The notes under the pieces: generated by a model
What the model saw: the letters and a program-made list of their open reading frames with translations, nothing else
What the model was told of the DNA's origin: nothing
Database searches by the model: none
Assembly (NCBI RefSeq): GCF_000005505.3
Contig: NC_016131.3
Span: 71,961,855 to 72,025,854, forward strand
Direction of reading: 5' to 3'
Length of the DNA: 64,000 bases
From: Brachypodium distachyon
Taxonomy: Eukaryota; Streptophyta; Magnoliopsida; Poales; Poaceae
Translations under genes and position numbers: made by a program
Shown here: positions 11,301 through 23,080 of the stretch, piece after piece
Layout of the letters: each line of letters begins with the position of its first letter
Position numbering within the stretch: the first letter of the stretch is position 1

Positions 11301-14300
11301 AATCTAAACTACAGTAATCCGAATGAACTATAATCAGGAAGCATTGCACATGGAAACCAACAAGGATATGCAAATGGAAGTTTGGATCAACAATGACAAG
11401 CATCAAGACTTTAAAGGGATTTATCGTAATATTTTCTCTACACACAGGATATATTAGAAGTAACTATCCAAGGGGAGATAAGATGGCATCTGTGGAGTAA
11501 GTTTTTAACATCACCTATGTCATGGGTAAGACACTATTGTCGCCATGCTCTTTGGACGGGAGGCATAATTCATGTTCCTATTTGAAAGGGTGTGAGTAGG
11601 ATCTTATCACCTTTCGGCAGTATTATCAGGCTCAGTCCTACCAACGTCTCAGGTCACTATTGACCAGTGGGGCCTCATGTTATTAAAAAACACTATGATA
11701 TATATGACATAAGAATAAATGCATAAGATTGTAGTTCTATACAGAATACATTCAACCACATTTAAGAAGCATCAAGACCATCAAGATGTGCTAGTTTTGT
11801 TGATGCTTGCAAGTTGATTATAAACCAGCTCATGCAAAAGGTTGTAGCTTGCAGGTTCAAAATTCAGAGGGATGACAGCATGGCTCACAGGCATAAAGCC
11901 AACAAACTATGAGGTTCACATTTTCTCCAGCCACATTGGTCAGGTCCAGGTCCTATAATCATGCCTCTGCGAGGATGATATCTTCTAGTTGCCATTTTGG
12001 ATCGAGTTTTTTAGGTTTTATACTTAGATTTTATTATGTAAATTTAAGTTTCGCACTGGGAACCTGATATCTAAGGTACGGTCTGCCTATTCTACAGTCT
12101 GGTTAACCAATCTTTTCCTGATTTCATGGCTATTTTTCTAGAAAGATTATTATAAAATAAGCTCAACACAGCACAGTTCAGCAACAAGAAACTGACCCTT
12201 AATCTTTAGAGAAAATGATATTTCGGTAATACTATCATTGTTTTACTTTATTTCTCTTATAACCTCACCTACCACGAACTATCTATCATGTTGCATGCAC
12301 CAAACCACTACACCCAAAAGCTTAAGCTGACACGTAAAGGAGGGCAATTCACTTGTAGTTCAACACTCGCCCACACATCCCTCAGGCCTAAACGTTGACC
12401 GAAAGTGGGCTGCATTTTTTCAAAAAATTCTGCCAGCCAGGTCTTGAACTCAAGACCTCTTAGCTCTGATACCATGTAGAGTTGCATGTACCGAAAAGGT
12501 ACACCCAAAGCTTAAGCTGATGGGGAAAAGGGGGCAATTCACTTATACTTCAAATATCATAATTTACTAACGATTCATTAAATATACTGGAAAAATATAC
12601 CATCACAAAAATTCATGTCAATTCCATGCTAGTTTCCCTCTTAGAATTGACCATGTCACACCAGCCCATTCCAGTTTATAATTTCAAAAAAAATAAAGAA
12701 CTTAATCCATAAGTTCGCAAATCTATGACACGCATGGATGATCACAGAGCCTTAAGACATGCATTGTAGCCATGACGTGCGAATCAACATGAAGAATGCA
12801 AAGCAACGTCATTAGAAGTCCATGCAAACATGCCATACAGGCCCACCAAATATCAAAGAAATTATATCCCCACAGTTACTCGGTCATTCATGTCACCATT
12901 TCTTCCTACACCCTCTCCTCCCTCTAAGCCCTAAAAAAGTTTGGTACACTGTCACACCATATCAAGTTCCTGGCATGACATAATCCAGCCATGGCACAGT
13001 GCGAGCAGTTCCCTGACCAGCAAGACATGGTGCAACATGAAACTACTTGTGCAAGAGTGAAGCAGTACAAAGTTGGCACAACTCACGCAAGGCCATGAGG
13101 GCATGATGCAGGCTGGTGCAAGGTCCGCTCCTACTTGCAAACTGCTCAAAAACATGGTTGGCTAACATGGTCATAGACGGACATAACAGGTACAGAAAGC
13201 TAGTTCTGCTGGGTTATTTGGGCAGCAGAGTTCAGATCAGTAAGATTGATTACGGATCATATAAATTAACACGGAAGATACTATTCGCCATCAGCAAACA
13301 AACATATTACAAGTAAAACTGTCTGAGAAGTATCAGGCAATATGTACATATGCTCACCTGCAAGAACTAAAGCATATTTAGTAAATATATTGTTCCAGAA
13401 CAGTTTACTTTGCAGAACACTGAATCAGAATCTACACACAGCGATGCAGTTCTAAGAAAATGCAAGGTGAAGTTACACTAGTAGTATAGTATGAAGTTTC
13501 AAACATAATATCAGCATCAAGTTAATACTATATGCCAAAAGTAAGCTTTGCAGTTCTTTCAAAATTGCTGACCGGTGATCACAGCACTTTGCTTTGAGCG
13601 TCAGTGGGTAGAAAAGAGACAGCATGAATTGCATGTGGTAGCCGCAGAGGCAAGCTCACAGATATACCCTCGAAAAGGAAAGGAGCAAAAAAGCGGAAGT
13701 AACAAATAACCGGTCCGGTAGAATATGATGAGAACTCTCACCAGAGAAAATAAAAACTTGAATAGCAGAAATTAATTAGGAAACATAATGATGTCACACC
13801 TAGTAGCAGAGAGCAGAAATTTTATGAAGGCTCTCCGTCAAGTGCAGTTCAATTTCATGCTTGTATCAGATCAGATAAATGAAGCAATGCTAAAACTAAA
13901 GTTCACCTCAAAATTCCTAGTAGTGCTAACTACTAGCATCTAGAGAAATGAATAGTACAACTTGTCGCATATTGCCACAAATAGAATTCATGCAAAATGA
14001 GCAACATAAAAACCTATGGGCGCACGGACCTATTGGCTAGCATGTGTAATGCGGTCTGCCCAGCAAGACATACATGTAATAATGTCAGTATCAGTTTATG
14101 ACAATAAGAAACACATTTCAGTAACATATGGAGTCAAAGTGTGAGAACGAGCTCAACAATGGAAAGAAACCAGCACAGGAACCTGACTACGATCAGTACA
14201 ATAACGCTGCTCAGGAAGGAAGTGACAAGCAATGCAGGATCGCCAAACCTGCCGCAGGGGAGGCATTGGACGCGACCACCTTCGAGGTAGCTCCGCTTTT

Positions 14301-14982
14301 GGGCCATACTCTCATTGATGATTTTGGAGTATTTGAGGAACGCCCTCCTTACAGCTTGTCGATCGACAGCTGCATCTGGCCGCATCTGCAGCGGGTGATG
14401 CGGTGACTCGAACCGGGGCTGCTTCGGGTGCCTGGAGAAGCCTTCTTCAGGGTCGGAGTGGTGCTTGCGCTTGCCGTCATGCGGCGGGAGCTGCTGCGGC
14501 GGCATCTGATGCTGTGGCGGCCAGGCCTCGAGTCCAGCACGCGGGAGGTGTGGGAGCGGGGGCAAAGGGGTTGGCTCGAAGGGGTAGTCGGGAGGAAGGG
14601 CGAAGTATGTGCGCACGGTGCCGTCGGCTAGGAGCATGGTGCGGCGGTCGAGGTTGTGGAACCCGTACTGTGGTGGGGGAGGCGTCTCCACACGGGGCGG
14701 CTGCTGATGCGGCGGGCGGATGGCGGCCGCCGGCGACGCGGGGTTGCGGGCGAGAGGGGCTGGGGCAGGAGCAGCGGGGTGCCGCCTGGAGTTGGAGGAA
14801 GGAGCGGCGGCAGAGGTGGGGGTCGGCGTGCGACGGGAGGTGGACGCGGTCTTCTCTCCGGCAGGGTTGGGTGCGGCTCCGGCGGGCGGCGGGCCCCAAC
14901 GAGACTTGCGGGGTGCCATGCCGCCGGCAGGGGGCTTGCCGGAGGCGGAGGGCTTGGCTGGAGGAGGGTTAGGGTTCTTCAT
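8362..14982 (-). CDS. zf-XS and XS domain protein (SGS3-related)
   Basis: Three exons (14982-14249, 10363-10056, 8711-8362) join in frame to a 463-residue protein. Residues 1-230 are Pro/Ala/Ser-rich and probably disordered. A zf-XS type zinc finger follows (Cys240, Cys243, His254, His259); the exon border falls just after its second Cys. An XS domain occupies about 311-430, with IIWPPTVVIRNTATG, GRYEGLGNKEM and a GHLGLTLIKF segment. XS domains bind RNA and occur in SGS3 and the FDM/IDN2 proteins of small-RNA pathways. The coiled coil and XH region of those proteins are missing, so the job of this protein is open. Intron 1 is 3.9 kb and holds a hAT-type MITE and a miniature LTR element; intron 2 holds a Stowaway-like MITE. 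Splice sites are GT-AG. Confidence 0.85.
8810..8926. mobile_element. Stowaway-like MITE, second family, copy 2
   Basis: It starts TACTCCCTCTGATCC and ends with the inverted GGATCGGAGGGAGTA. The core gcgtctagatacatgtaata is the same as in the element at 7475. It sits inside intron 2 of the XS-domain gene. Confidence 0.8.
10748..10907. mobile_element. hAT-type MITE in intron 1 of the XS gene
   Basis: A 160-base element with inverted ends TAGGGGTGTTCA and (inverted) TAGGGCTGTTCA. The flanks GTAGCTAC (10740-10747) and GTAGCTAG (10908-10915) form an 8-base target duplication with one mismatch, the size expected of hAT insertions. Inside, CGGTTT-type motifs also face each other, so the element can fold back. 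No transposase. Confidence 0.75.
12289..12554 (-). mobile_element. Miniature LTR retrotransposon (TRIM/SMART-like)
   Basis: A 266-base element on the minus strand within intron 1 of the XS gene. Two LTR-like repeats of about 77-80 bases (about 12475-12554 and 12289-12365) share GTGAATTGCC and CAGCTTAAGCTTT. A primer binding site TGGTATCAGAGC (minus strand of 12463-12474), complementary to the 3' end of initiator tRNA-Met, follows the upstream LTR. The downstream LTR begins TGTTG and ends CAACA. Perfect 5-base target duplications TATCA flank it at 12284-12288 and 12555-12559. Only about 110 bases separate the LTRs and none is coding. Size and layout resemble the SMART elements described in grasses; the family match is from memory, not from alignment. 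Confidence 0.8.
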
Positions 14983-16135
14983 TGCTTCAGCTAAGATTTG
15001 GGAATTTGGGGAATAGGATCGGATTCCGGGAGCATCGAAGACGAGAGTACGAAGCTTTTGCCTGCCTGCCTGATTGATTAGAACTTAGAAGGCGACGATC
15101 CAGAAGTTTACGTAAAAGCTAGTGGAAGGCGTATTTACTCTCGTAAACAATTGTCCTTCTTTTCTCGTCAGCTTAAAGTTACGGTTCTTAATCATAGATA
15201 AATCTTAAATTACCTTATTAAAAATCAGAGATAATTCGATTCTAATATGATTTGTGATTTAAGATTTAAAATAAATGATAAAAAAAAAGATAAAATGAGA
15301 TCTACAGACTAATCAACGATTCTGGTTCATCGACTTAGATTTAACTTTTTTCTTAAAGATCAAACAACTTAGATATAATCGCACCCTTAGATTTTTGGGT
15401 GAACTAGGTGCATAAAACTTTTCATGGTTTCAGACCCAACAACTCTCGAGGTCGAGTTCAAGACCCTGCTAGCGCAATTAAATTGCAGTCTATTTTTTGG
15501 TCAACGTTTAGATTTGCGGGGCCGCACGTGACGGAGGGTTGAAGTATATGCAGATTGCTCTCCTCTCCCCCATGATAAGCAATGACCGGTCCAAACAACA
15601 TCCAGAATGCGGAATTGCTTGGTGCCAATAGTTGCATAAACAGAAATCTAACTTCTTAAATTTTGCTTCTAAGCGATTCATGTGGAATTGTGGAAGAGTC
15701 GTGCGGCGTGACCTAACAAATGCACTACGAAGTTGTAACCATATTGGGCAAAGACGCATTCTGACGATGTGTACCGACAAATGCTAGAAAGTAAAGCTGT
15801 ACTCTACAAATTGTCCATTTAAAAAATCATGCTAAACAAAAAACAACTTTCCAAAACATTTTTGTTCACATCCATCGAGACCAATTGCAGTAGCTGGTTA
15901 GCTGCTATAATTCATACACGCCTGTCAATATATGCAGGTAGTACTAGCAACATACATTTCACCAATTAAGGGCCAGTTCGTTCATGCCCCAGCCCATTCA
16001 ATCCAGGGTGAATGGCAGGAATTAAGGAAGATTTTAGTTCATTTTCCCCTCAATCCCCTCTAAACCCTCTCAATCCATGGGGATTTGCACGCAACCGAAC
16101 AAGCCAAGGTGAAAGGATCGGAACACCGGACACTT
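14983..16135. other. Spacer upstream of the XS gene and 3' of the kinase
   Basis: It holds the XS gene's promoter and leader, an AT-rich stretch (15170-15400) and a Tourist-like MITE next to the kinase stop codon. No coding frame is supported. Confidence 0.5.
15971..16105. mobile_element. Tourist-like MITE in the 3' flank of the kinase gene
   Basis: GGCCAGTTCGTT at the left faces the inverted GGCTTGTTCGGTT at the right, the common end type of grass Tourist (PIF/Harbinger) MITEs. Both sides carry AAG as a possible 3-base duplication. The element ends 31 bases after the kinase stop codon in transcript direction, so it probably contributes to the 3' UTR. Confidence 0.55.
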
Positions 16136-18198
16136 CTAACTCCCACCACCACCCACACCGCCGCAACCACCACCGCCGGAGTTCGCCAGCTCCAGCCGAT
16201 CCACCTGTTCCTCTTGCAAGGGCTCGAGGGTAGCCACAACGTCCCGCATGAGCGGCCTAGCCTTGGGGTTGCGGCTGAGGCAGTGGTAGGCGAGCATGGC
16301 CGTCTTGTGCACGGCCTTGACCGAGTAGCCGTCGTCGGCGTTCAGCCTGGGGTCGACGATGCCCAGCACCTTCCTCCTCTGCGCCAGCAGCGGCAGCGCC
16401 CAGTCCGCCAGCGCCTGCTCCCTGACGGGCCTCGACCTGTCCAGCGACTTGCGCCCCGTCAGCAGCTCCAGCAGCACCACCCCGTAGCTGTACACGTCGC
16501 TCATCGCCGTCAGGTGCCCCGTCGTGATGTACTCCGGCGCCGCATAGCCGTAGGTGCCCATGATGCGGGTGGACACGTGCGACTTGTCGCCCGCCGGCCC
16601 GTCTTTCGCCAGCCCGAAGTCGGAGAGCTTGGCGTTGAACTCCTGGGTTACCATGGACGGACGTCGTCGTCGAAGGATTCAGATCATGGAAACGAAAGCA
16701 AACGCCGGAGCAAATTAAGCCAGCACGGTATTTTGGAGGAAAAGAAAGGAAAACCTCGTCTAACAAGATGTTTGATGTCTTGAAATCCCTGTAGATCACT
16801 GGCCTCTCGGCTTCGTGCAGGAAGGCGAGCCCCCTGGCTGCACCCAGTGCGATCTTCATTCTCGTGGACCATGGCAGCGGCAACATCACCCCTGCATTGG
16901 TAAATTTACCAGTGTTTCAATAATTGACAGGATACGGTGTGTGATCCCAGATGAACAGGTAACAATGCATACTACACTAGCACATTCATAACGGAATCAT
17001 CAACATTAGCAAAGAACGGAAACGAGCAACCGATTAGTGTCAAGAACAGGCAGGCTTAATTAGCCTTACTCGAAAACAGGTGCGATTCCACGCTTCCGAG
17101 GGGCATGTACTCGTAAACGAGGACCCGGTGATCATCTTCGCAGCAATACCCGACCAGCTTCACCAGATTCGGGTGCGACAGCTGCCCGAGAAAGATCACC
17201 TCAGCCTGCAAAACGCAAAGAACAAACAATGATCAACTTCACAAGTTTATAACGACAGTAGATCACAGAGCATATACACTCAAAATTCATTGAGAAATGA
17301 ATGCTGAATGATCACCAGCCACTCTCTGTGGCCCTGGTAGCTGTTGTCGCCGTCGTGGACCTTGACGGCGACTTGCATCGGCAGCGGCTCCTCCCCGAGC
17401 GCCGCCGGTAATCCTTCCCGGAGGTCGCCGGTGACGTGGCCTTTGTAGACCCTGCCGAAGCCGCCACCGCCCAGCAGTGAGTCCCGCCGGAAGTTGCACG
17501 TGATCGCCTTGAGCTCCTGGAACGTGAACGCGATCAGCGGGTTCTTCCGGGCCGCGTCCCGGCGCCGCAGCGCCTCCACCTCCTTCGGGTTCGACGGCAG
17601 CGGGCCCTCTTCCTCCTTCTCCGTTCTCTCCGACGGGCTCCTCAGCTTCGGAGATCCAGCTGCAACAGATGAAAAGAGCAGGCCATACATGTCACGACTC
17701 ACAAGTTCAGAAGTTGCAAATGATTCAGAGTTCTTTGAACAGTTCACTGAAACAGAGTTTCTGAAGATAAGCATGGGTTTCCAAGAGTGACAACTTCTTG
17801 TCGTTGATTTGGCTGGCGAGATGCAAATTGACAACATGCATGATGAATGGAGTGGATATCTGACTAAAATGTGTAGTATTCCGAATGGCCATATGTAGCC
17901 TGTCTGTTTGAGCGTGCAGGGAGGTATATATGGCCTTTTTTGGATTGAGAAACACTTTATACTGATCAACAAGTGCTGCATGCTCCATCTATGAACATAT
18001 AATAATGTATCTCTATTTCTATATCGGTGGATCAAACAAATAACAGAACGTCTTGCATCCTACAGCTGCAACACCTACGTGCGTAGTCACATGACAAGCA
18101 AATTACCAAGAAAGGATTAATTTCAGTGTACCTGATTTTGCTGCGTTGGAGGAAACCCTGTTAAAGTATGGATTCCCTTTAAACCAGCAATTACCCAT
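16136..18198 (-). CDS. Receptor-like cytoplasmic kinase VII (PBL/RIPK-type Ser/Thr kinase)
   Basis: Five exons (18198-18132, 17659-17316, 17205-17070, 16891-16755, 16642-16136) give 396 residues. The N-terminus MGNCWF has Gly2 for myristoylation and Cys4 for palmitoylation, so the protein should sit at the plasma membrane. Kinase features: glycine loop [11 protein letters not shown] (86-96), Lys122 in VAVKVHDG, catalytic Asp218 in [15 protein letters not shown] 236-238, activation loop [17 protein letters not shown]. It is an RD kinase with the intact catalytic set. Family members carry signals from pattern-recognition receptors and regulate immunity, root growth and stress responses. The tiny first exon (67 bases) was found by its family-typical start. 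The C-terminus ends in a Gly-rich tail. The exact orthologue is unresolved. Confidence 0.9.
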
Positions 18199-21100
18199 GA
18201 CAAGCAACTCCCAAAGAACAAACAGACTCTGCCTATCTCACCAAGAACACCAAGAACAAATGACCTGTTTTCTTCTGAAACTGCGGATGGAGACAAAGTA
18301 CAGATACATTCCAATCTCCTGAAAGCTACACAGAGTGAACAAACACACAAGAATGCCTCAAGAGAAACAACCCGTTCTGCATTTATTATGCGTTTCAAGG
18401 AGAAGAAGAAACAGAGTGCAAAAACGCAGAGGAAACAGAAAAGAAAAGAAAAGGGCTGAGCAGTTCAGTTCTGGTAGGCCGTTTTCCTTTTATGCATCCT
18501 TTACACCAATGGCGTAAACCTCGCATTTAAGAAGGGCATGGATGATTTCTCCCTCTTTCCCTGCACTGCATTTATCTCCTTCCCATCTGCGCATTTCCGG
18601 GAAATTTTCCGGTGTGTGGAGGAGAAAGAAAAGGAGGTGGGAAATGCAGCAATCGGGACAGCAGGTAAAGCAAAGGCCATGATCAGACCACCGAAGGAGA
18701 TGACCGCACTTGAGTTGGAGTGAGACAATGGGGATTGCGGAGTGTAAGTGTAGTGGTGGGCTAAAGGATCCAATCCAATCCATCGTCTTTGACCCTGGGT
18801 TGCGTTGCCCTCACTCCTCCTCCTCTGCAGTCCAGACCAGATTGCTTTGCTTTCCCGGTTGTGGTTGGGACTCAACCCATCTGCTTCATCTTTCAGGGAT
18901 CCGATTGGAAGTGGAATGATGGGTTTTCTTGGTGGACTCGTTGCGCTGGTACAACGGTAGTGGCGCGCACGCACGTCCTCCCTCCCACTGATCATCGGAG
19001 TTCAGCTCACTGCAGTAGCCACAGGGCTGCAGACCACTAATCCCCCATTTGCCCATTTCTTCTTCCAGGTCACAGGGGGGATTCGTGGACCAGTGGCAGT
19101 CTTCCAAGTTCAACACCCAACTAACACCTGCTCCTTCCTCCTCAATGCTCAATCACCATCCCATTAGGTCAAAGACATTTTCCCCTCTTTCCAACTTGGG
19201 ATGGAGGCGGTGACCACCGTCTATATCGCCATGTTGTTCAGGTCAGGCCAATCTCCTTCCCCTCCTCAGCTCGAGATCGGTAAAGCTGGCTGCCTTTACG
19301 TCACTTGCAACGGCAGATTATACAGCAGAGCACCAATGGGGCCAGCCCCCAGTGGAGGCAGTTACAGTTATGCTGTTGCTACAATGTGCATTTCTTGTTT
19401 CCATTGATAAAAGCAGATGCTCATTGGGGAATAACCATTGTTTCCGTGTGGTTGGATCGGTGTGGGTTCTCTGCTTGAGGATGAGGAGAACCCTTCGCCC
19501 ACCAGGTATTCGACTGATTGCCTGCCAGACTTGTGGTGCTGGCTATGCACACTGTGGCTAGTGGTTTGTCTGTTTTATTGAGGGCTTAAGAAAAGACTAA
19601 ATTCTAACTGATTAGACCGTGTGAGCTCCAGCTGGTACTTATACTTCTATTGCTCTGCCCATTTTATGTCTGCCTAACAATGTTGAAGTTGGTTGCTGTG
19701 ATGTGTCGATTTAGCCGCTCTTTGGATTCAGCATGACTGCTCGCACCTCTGTAGTGTTGACAGATTTGTCCGTGGCTGATGTGACAGATTTGCAATTGCA
19801 ACTCTAGTGTTTTCACCTAGCCATCTAGGGGATATAGGTTAAGATGTTTCCTGTAGCCGATCATATTTGACATGTTATCAGAATAGCATGCTGTCATTAT
19901 GTCACCAAATTTGAGAGATCGCATAATACCCCAAAGTCATATTACTTCTAGCCCCTTCTTGAGTGGAGAATAACCTTCATGTCTTGACCCACAATATCCT
20001 CAAGGAGTTGTACATATCCTTATGGACAGAAAAAAAAAACTAAATTCCAAGTGGTTGTCGCCTTGTCGGATGACTCATCAACTTAGCTTTCAAGTTAAAA
20101 AGGAATTCATCAACCTGGGCTTCAGTGCTGTAAGACTTTATAAGTTGCATTCTCTTTACACTTGCATTTTCATAGTAACACGTAAAGGAAACAGGGTTGA
20201 TTTGGTCTTCCTTAATTGTCTGATCCTAGAAAGCCCTAAAGGTAACCTAATTTGTTGGTCAAACTAGAAAAGACCATGGCCTAGATTCCTACAATGCAGG
20301 TTTGAAAGTAGTGTTTGTTAAACTTATTATTTGTGGATTCAAGTACCTACTCAGTTTTCTAGCTGTCTAGTGTTAGTTCTTAGGGTACTGTATATACCTT
20401 TTTGTGGTCCTGTTATACAGGCTAGAAAGCTACATTAGTATGATGCATGCTTTATCATTGCTTCTTCCTTTTCTGCTTCTTAATTTCTTATATTTGTGTG
20501 TGATCATTCTCGTTCAGTCATTCTAGCATGCAAAAGCTAACCATGTAGTGCAAATATGTCACTGAGTGGATGAGTTTTACCTTGTTGAGAAGCACCCATA
20601 TGATCAATTATTCCCTGAATTTGGATAAAATTTTAGTTCATGCTACACGGTCATGACTCACAGTCGATCTCAAAGTAGTTGAAGTCTATGTTTGACATTT
20701 TCTCACAAACTAGTGGTTCATAGACCTCAGCAATCTTACAGGTTTCACTTCTCAGTAACCAAATGCAATTTATCTGATTTTATTCCAAGCTTTTACCATT
20801 TTAGTACACATTGACTTTCAAGTTTCAACTAATCTTTGAAACAAAGAAAACTCCATGCCTTCTATTTTTTGTGTAACGTGATTTTCTTTCGGCATATATA
20901 TAGATTGGGAAGAACTCGAAATATTCTCAATTTTTATTTGTCCTCTCTGATTGTCTGTATATATTTTTATATGTGCCGGTGTAAGGCTTTGGGAGCTAAA
21001 ATCTACTCCCTCCGATCCATAATAAGTGTCACTGGTTTAGTACAACTAGCATTTTACAGGAAACCAAATATAACCAAGGGTATACACAACTTTGCAGATA

Positions 21101-23033
21101 AAATTTCAATGCATCACCGGTCTGGAATCTGTGAAGACATTTTTGGCATTTGATTTTGAAGGGGGACTTTTTTTGGCAAAATTACTGGACAAGGGCCCAG
21201 AAGTGCAAAAACCTTGCCTGACGAAGGTTGGTCAAGCTTAGCTTGCAACAGAACATGGACTCTTTGACAAGGAGATCTATTCGGCCAATCCTCAGAGTAG
21301 CAGTAGCTCTCTCATGCTGAGCTGTTCCCTCACCAGAAGCCAGAGGAAGATTTGGATTTGGAGGAATGTGCGAAGCTTAAACTGATAGTACTATGCTTTT
21401 CTGGAAGAGAGCCAATACTAGCTAGTTGACCATAACTTTGACTTACATGGATGTAAAGAAAACACTGGACATGAACACAAATCCAATTCATGTGCAACCC
21501 GGTCTTTGTGTTCTTGTAACCAATGATGGAAATTTACTTCTTTTTTTGCGCATCTAAAAGATGCAAGATCGACGGTCGGTGAAGCATGTTGGTAATTTCT
21601 CTTTGTGATGTAAAGAAATATGATGAGTTCTCCTGCAAGGGGTGTGTTTGGTAAGTTTCATAATGTTAGAAACTACAGGTTTCTTGACCTGTAATGATGT
21701 TCATTATTTTCCTTCTGGGCATGCTGTTATCTTTGCATCAATGTGATTTGACATATCTATCACAGTTCATGTTCTCTGAAAACTGTACTGACACTACCAG
21801 TTAAGTTACTTATTCACTCTTTTTTCTAAATACTAGCCTCGACATTATTGAGTACCCATGATATCATGTACAAGGATATTTCCATCTCACTGAGCCCCAT
21901 AAACAGTCTATTTATCGCCAGTTAAAAAGCTACATATATCCATTTTACGTGTATTACTGAAAAAGGTTGTTAGCTGATTGTATTCAAGCTTAAGGGCATG
22001 CTCCAGATAGTACGATTACTGCTTCTACGCATGCTAAATCTGATATAGCCTGATCTTTACCAGTTATTAGTTGATTGAGATCAAGTGGTTGTACCGTTGA
22101 ATGCATGTAAAGTAGGGGATGAAGGACAGAAGGATGCAACCATGTTTAATTAATCATGGTCCACGCAGATTAAGAAATAGTTTTTCTGCAAAGAGAGAGT
22201 GCTCAGTATTATCATCGTTCAGCTAAAGCATTATGCTTGCACGCAGTCTCTAATGTAGAAACGTGTGCGGTAAACTTCAATAGATAGCTAAACTATGTTG
22301 GAGTTTATTATATTTTTGGATATTACGATAAATGGTTGACACTTGTCGGAAGACCAGAGAAGGTTTGGGGTTAACTAAGGGGAACAACTGCTAGATAGAT
22401 TTTCTTCAAATACATTACAAGTTCTCAAAGACTCATGGTACCATTGCCATAACCTGGATACTAATGGTAGGCAGAAGGTTTGTCTTGTCATTAAACTAGA
22501 TCTTCAAAGCCTAATGATTTGGGCACACATGTTATGTTCATAACTGAAGAGCTTTCCTATTTCCTTGAACTCTACAACTTAGATTTTAGCCTTTTAGTAG
22601 TTATTTAAGCTTATGCCTTGAAGTTAGCCTTTATAGAATCTCAAAGGCTACAGCATCTAAAGTATGTCTGTAGCTGATAGCTGGATCTTTGCCTCTTCTG
22701 TCTAGGAAGTAACAAAACACTAGATCAGATGATTGAAACACGTGAGCAGGAGGGTTAGGTTTGGAATTAACAAACTTTAGGTCTGTTATCCTGTACTCCG
22801 TACACAGTAGCTAGACTGTACTTAACTCGATAGGCTCAATCATTGCATCAGCTATCTATAGACTAGATCACTAGATGAGCAAGGCAAGGGGGCATGATGC
22901 AGCCATGGAGGGCTGTCAGGACCAGTATAGCTTTGCGAAGCTTGTCTTGCAAGCACCCTACAGCATGGCACATACACAGATACACTTGCCCCCACATAAT
23001 CATATGTTGTATCCTTTGTGTATCTATGATGTC
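18199..23033. other. Spacer between kinase and subtilase genes
   Basis: Nearly 5 kb between two divergent genes. It probably holds the kinase promoter and leader at the left end. At 21003-21050 one end of a Stowaway-like element (TACTCCCTCCGATCC) is visible without a clear partner. No coding frame with recognisable features. Confidence 0.5.
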
Positions 23034-23044
23034 TATATATATAT
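23034..23044 (+). promoter_or_regulatory. Possible TATA box of the subtilase gene
   Basis: TATATATATAT lies only 37 bases before the chosen start codon. If it is the TATA box the leader would be about 10-15 bases, which is very short. It may instead be a dinucleotide repeat in a longer leader. Confidence 0.3.
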
Positions 23045-23080
23045 CTCTGCCATTCCACCAATGCCATTGTGTAAAGGACA

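Noticed and set aside
14403..14972. Open frame of 189 codons on the plus strand
   Set aside because: Antisense to exon 1 of the XS gene; no domain.
17280..18035. Start of the kinase at an ATG at 18035
   Set aside because: The frame runs through an intron; a 67-base exon at 18198 with MGNCWF and correct splice sites gives the family-typical start.
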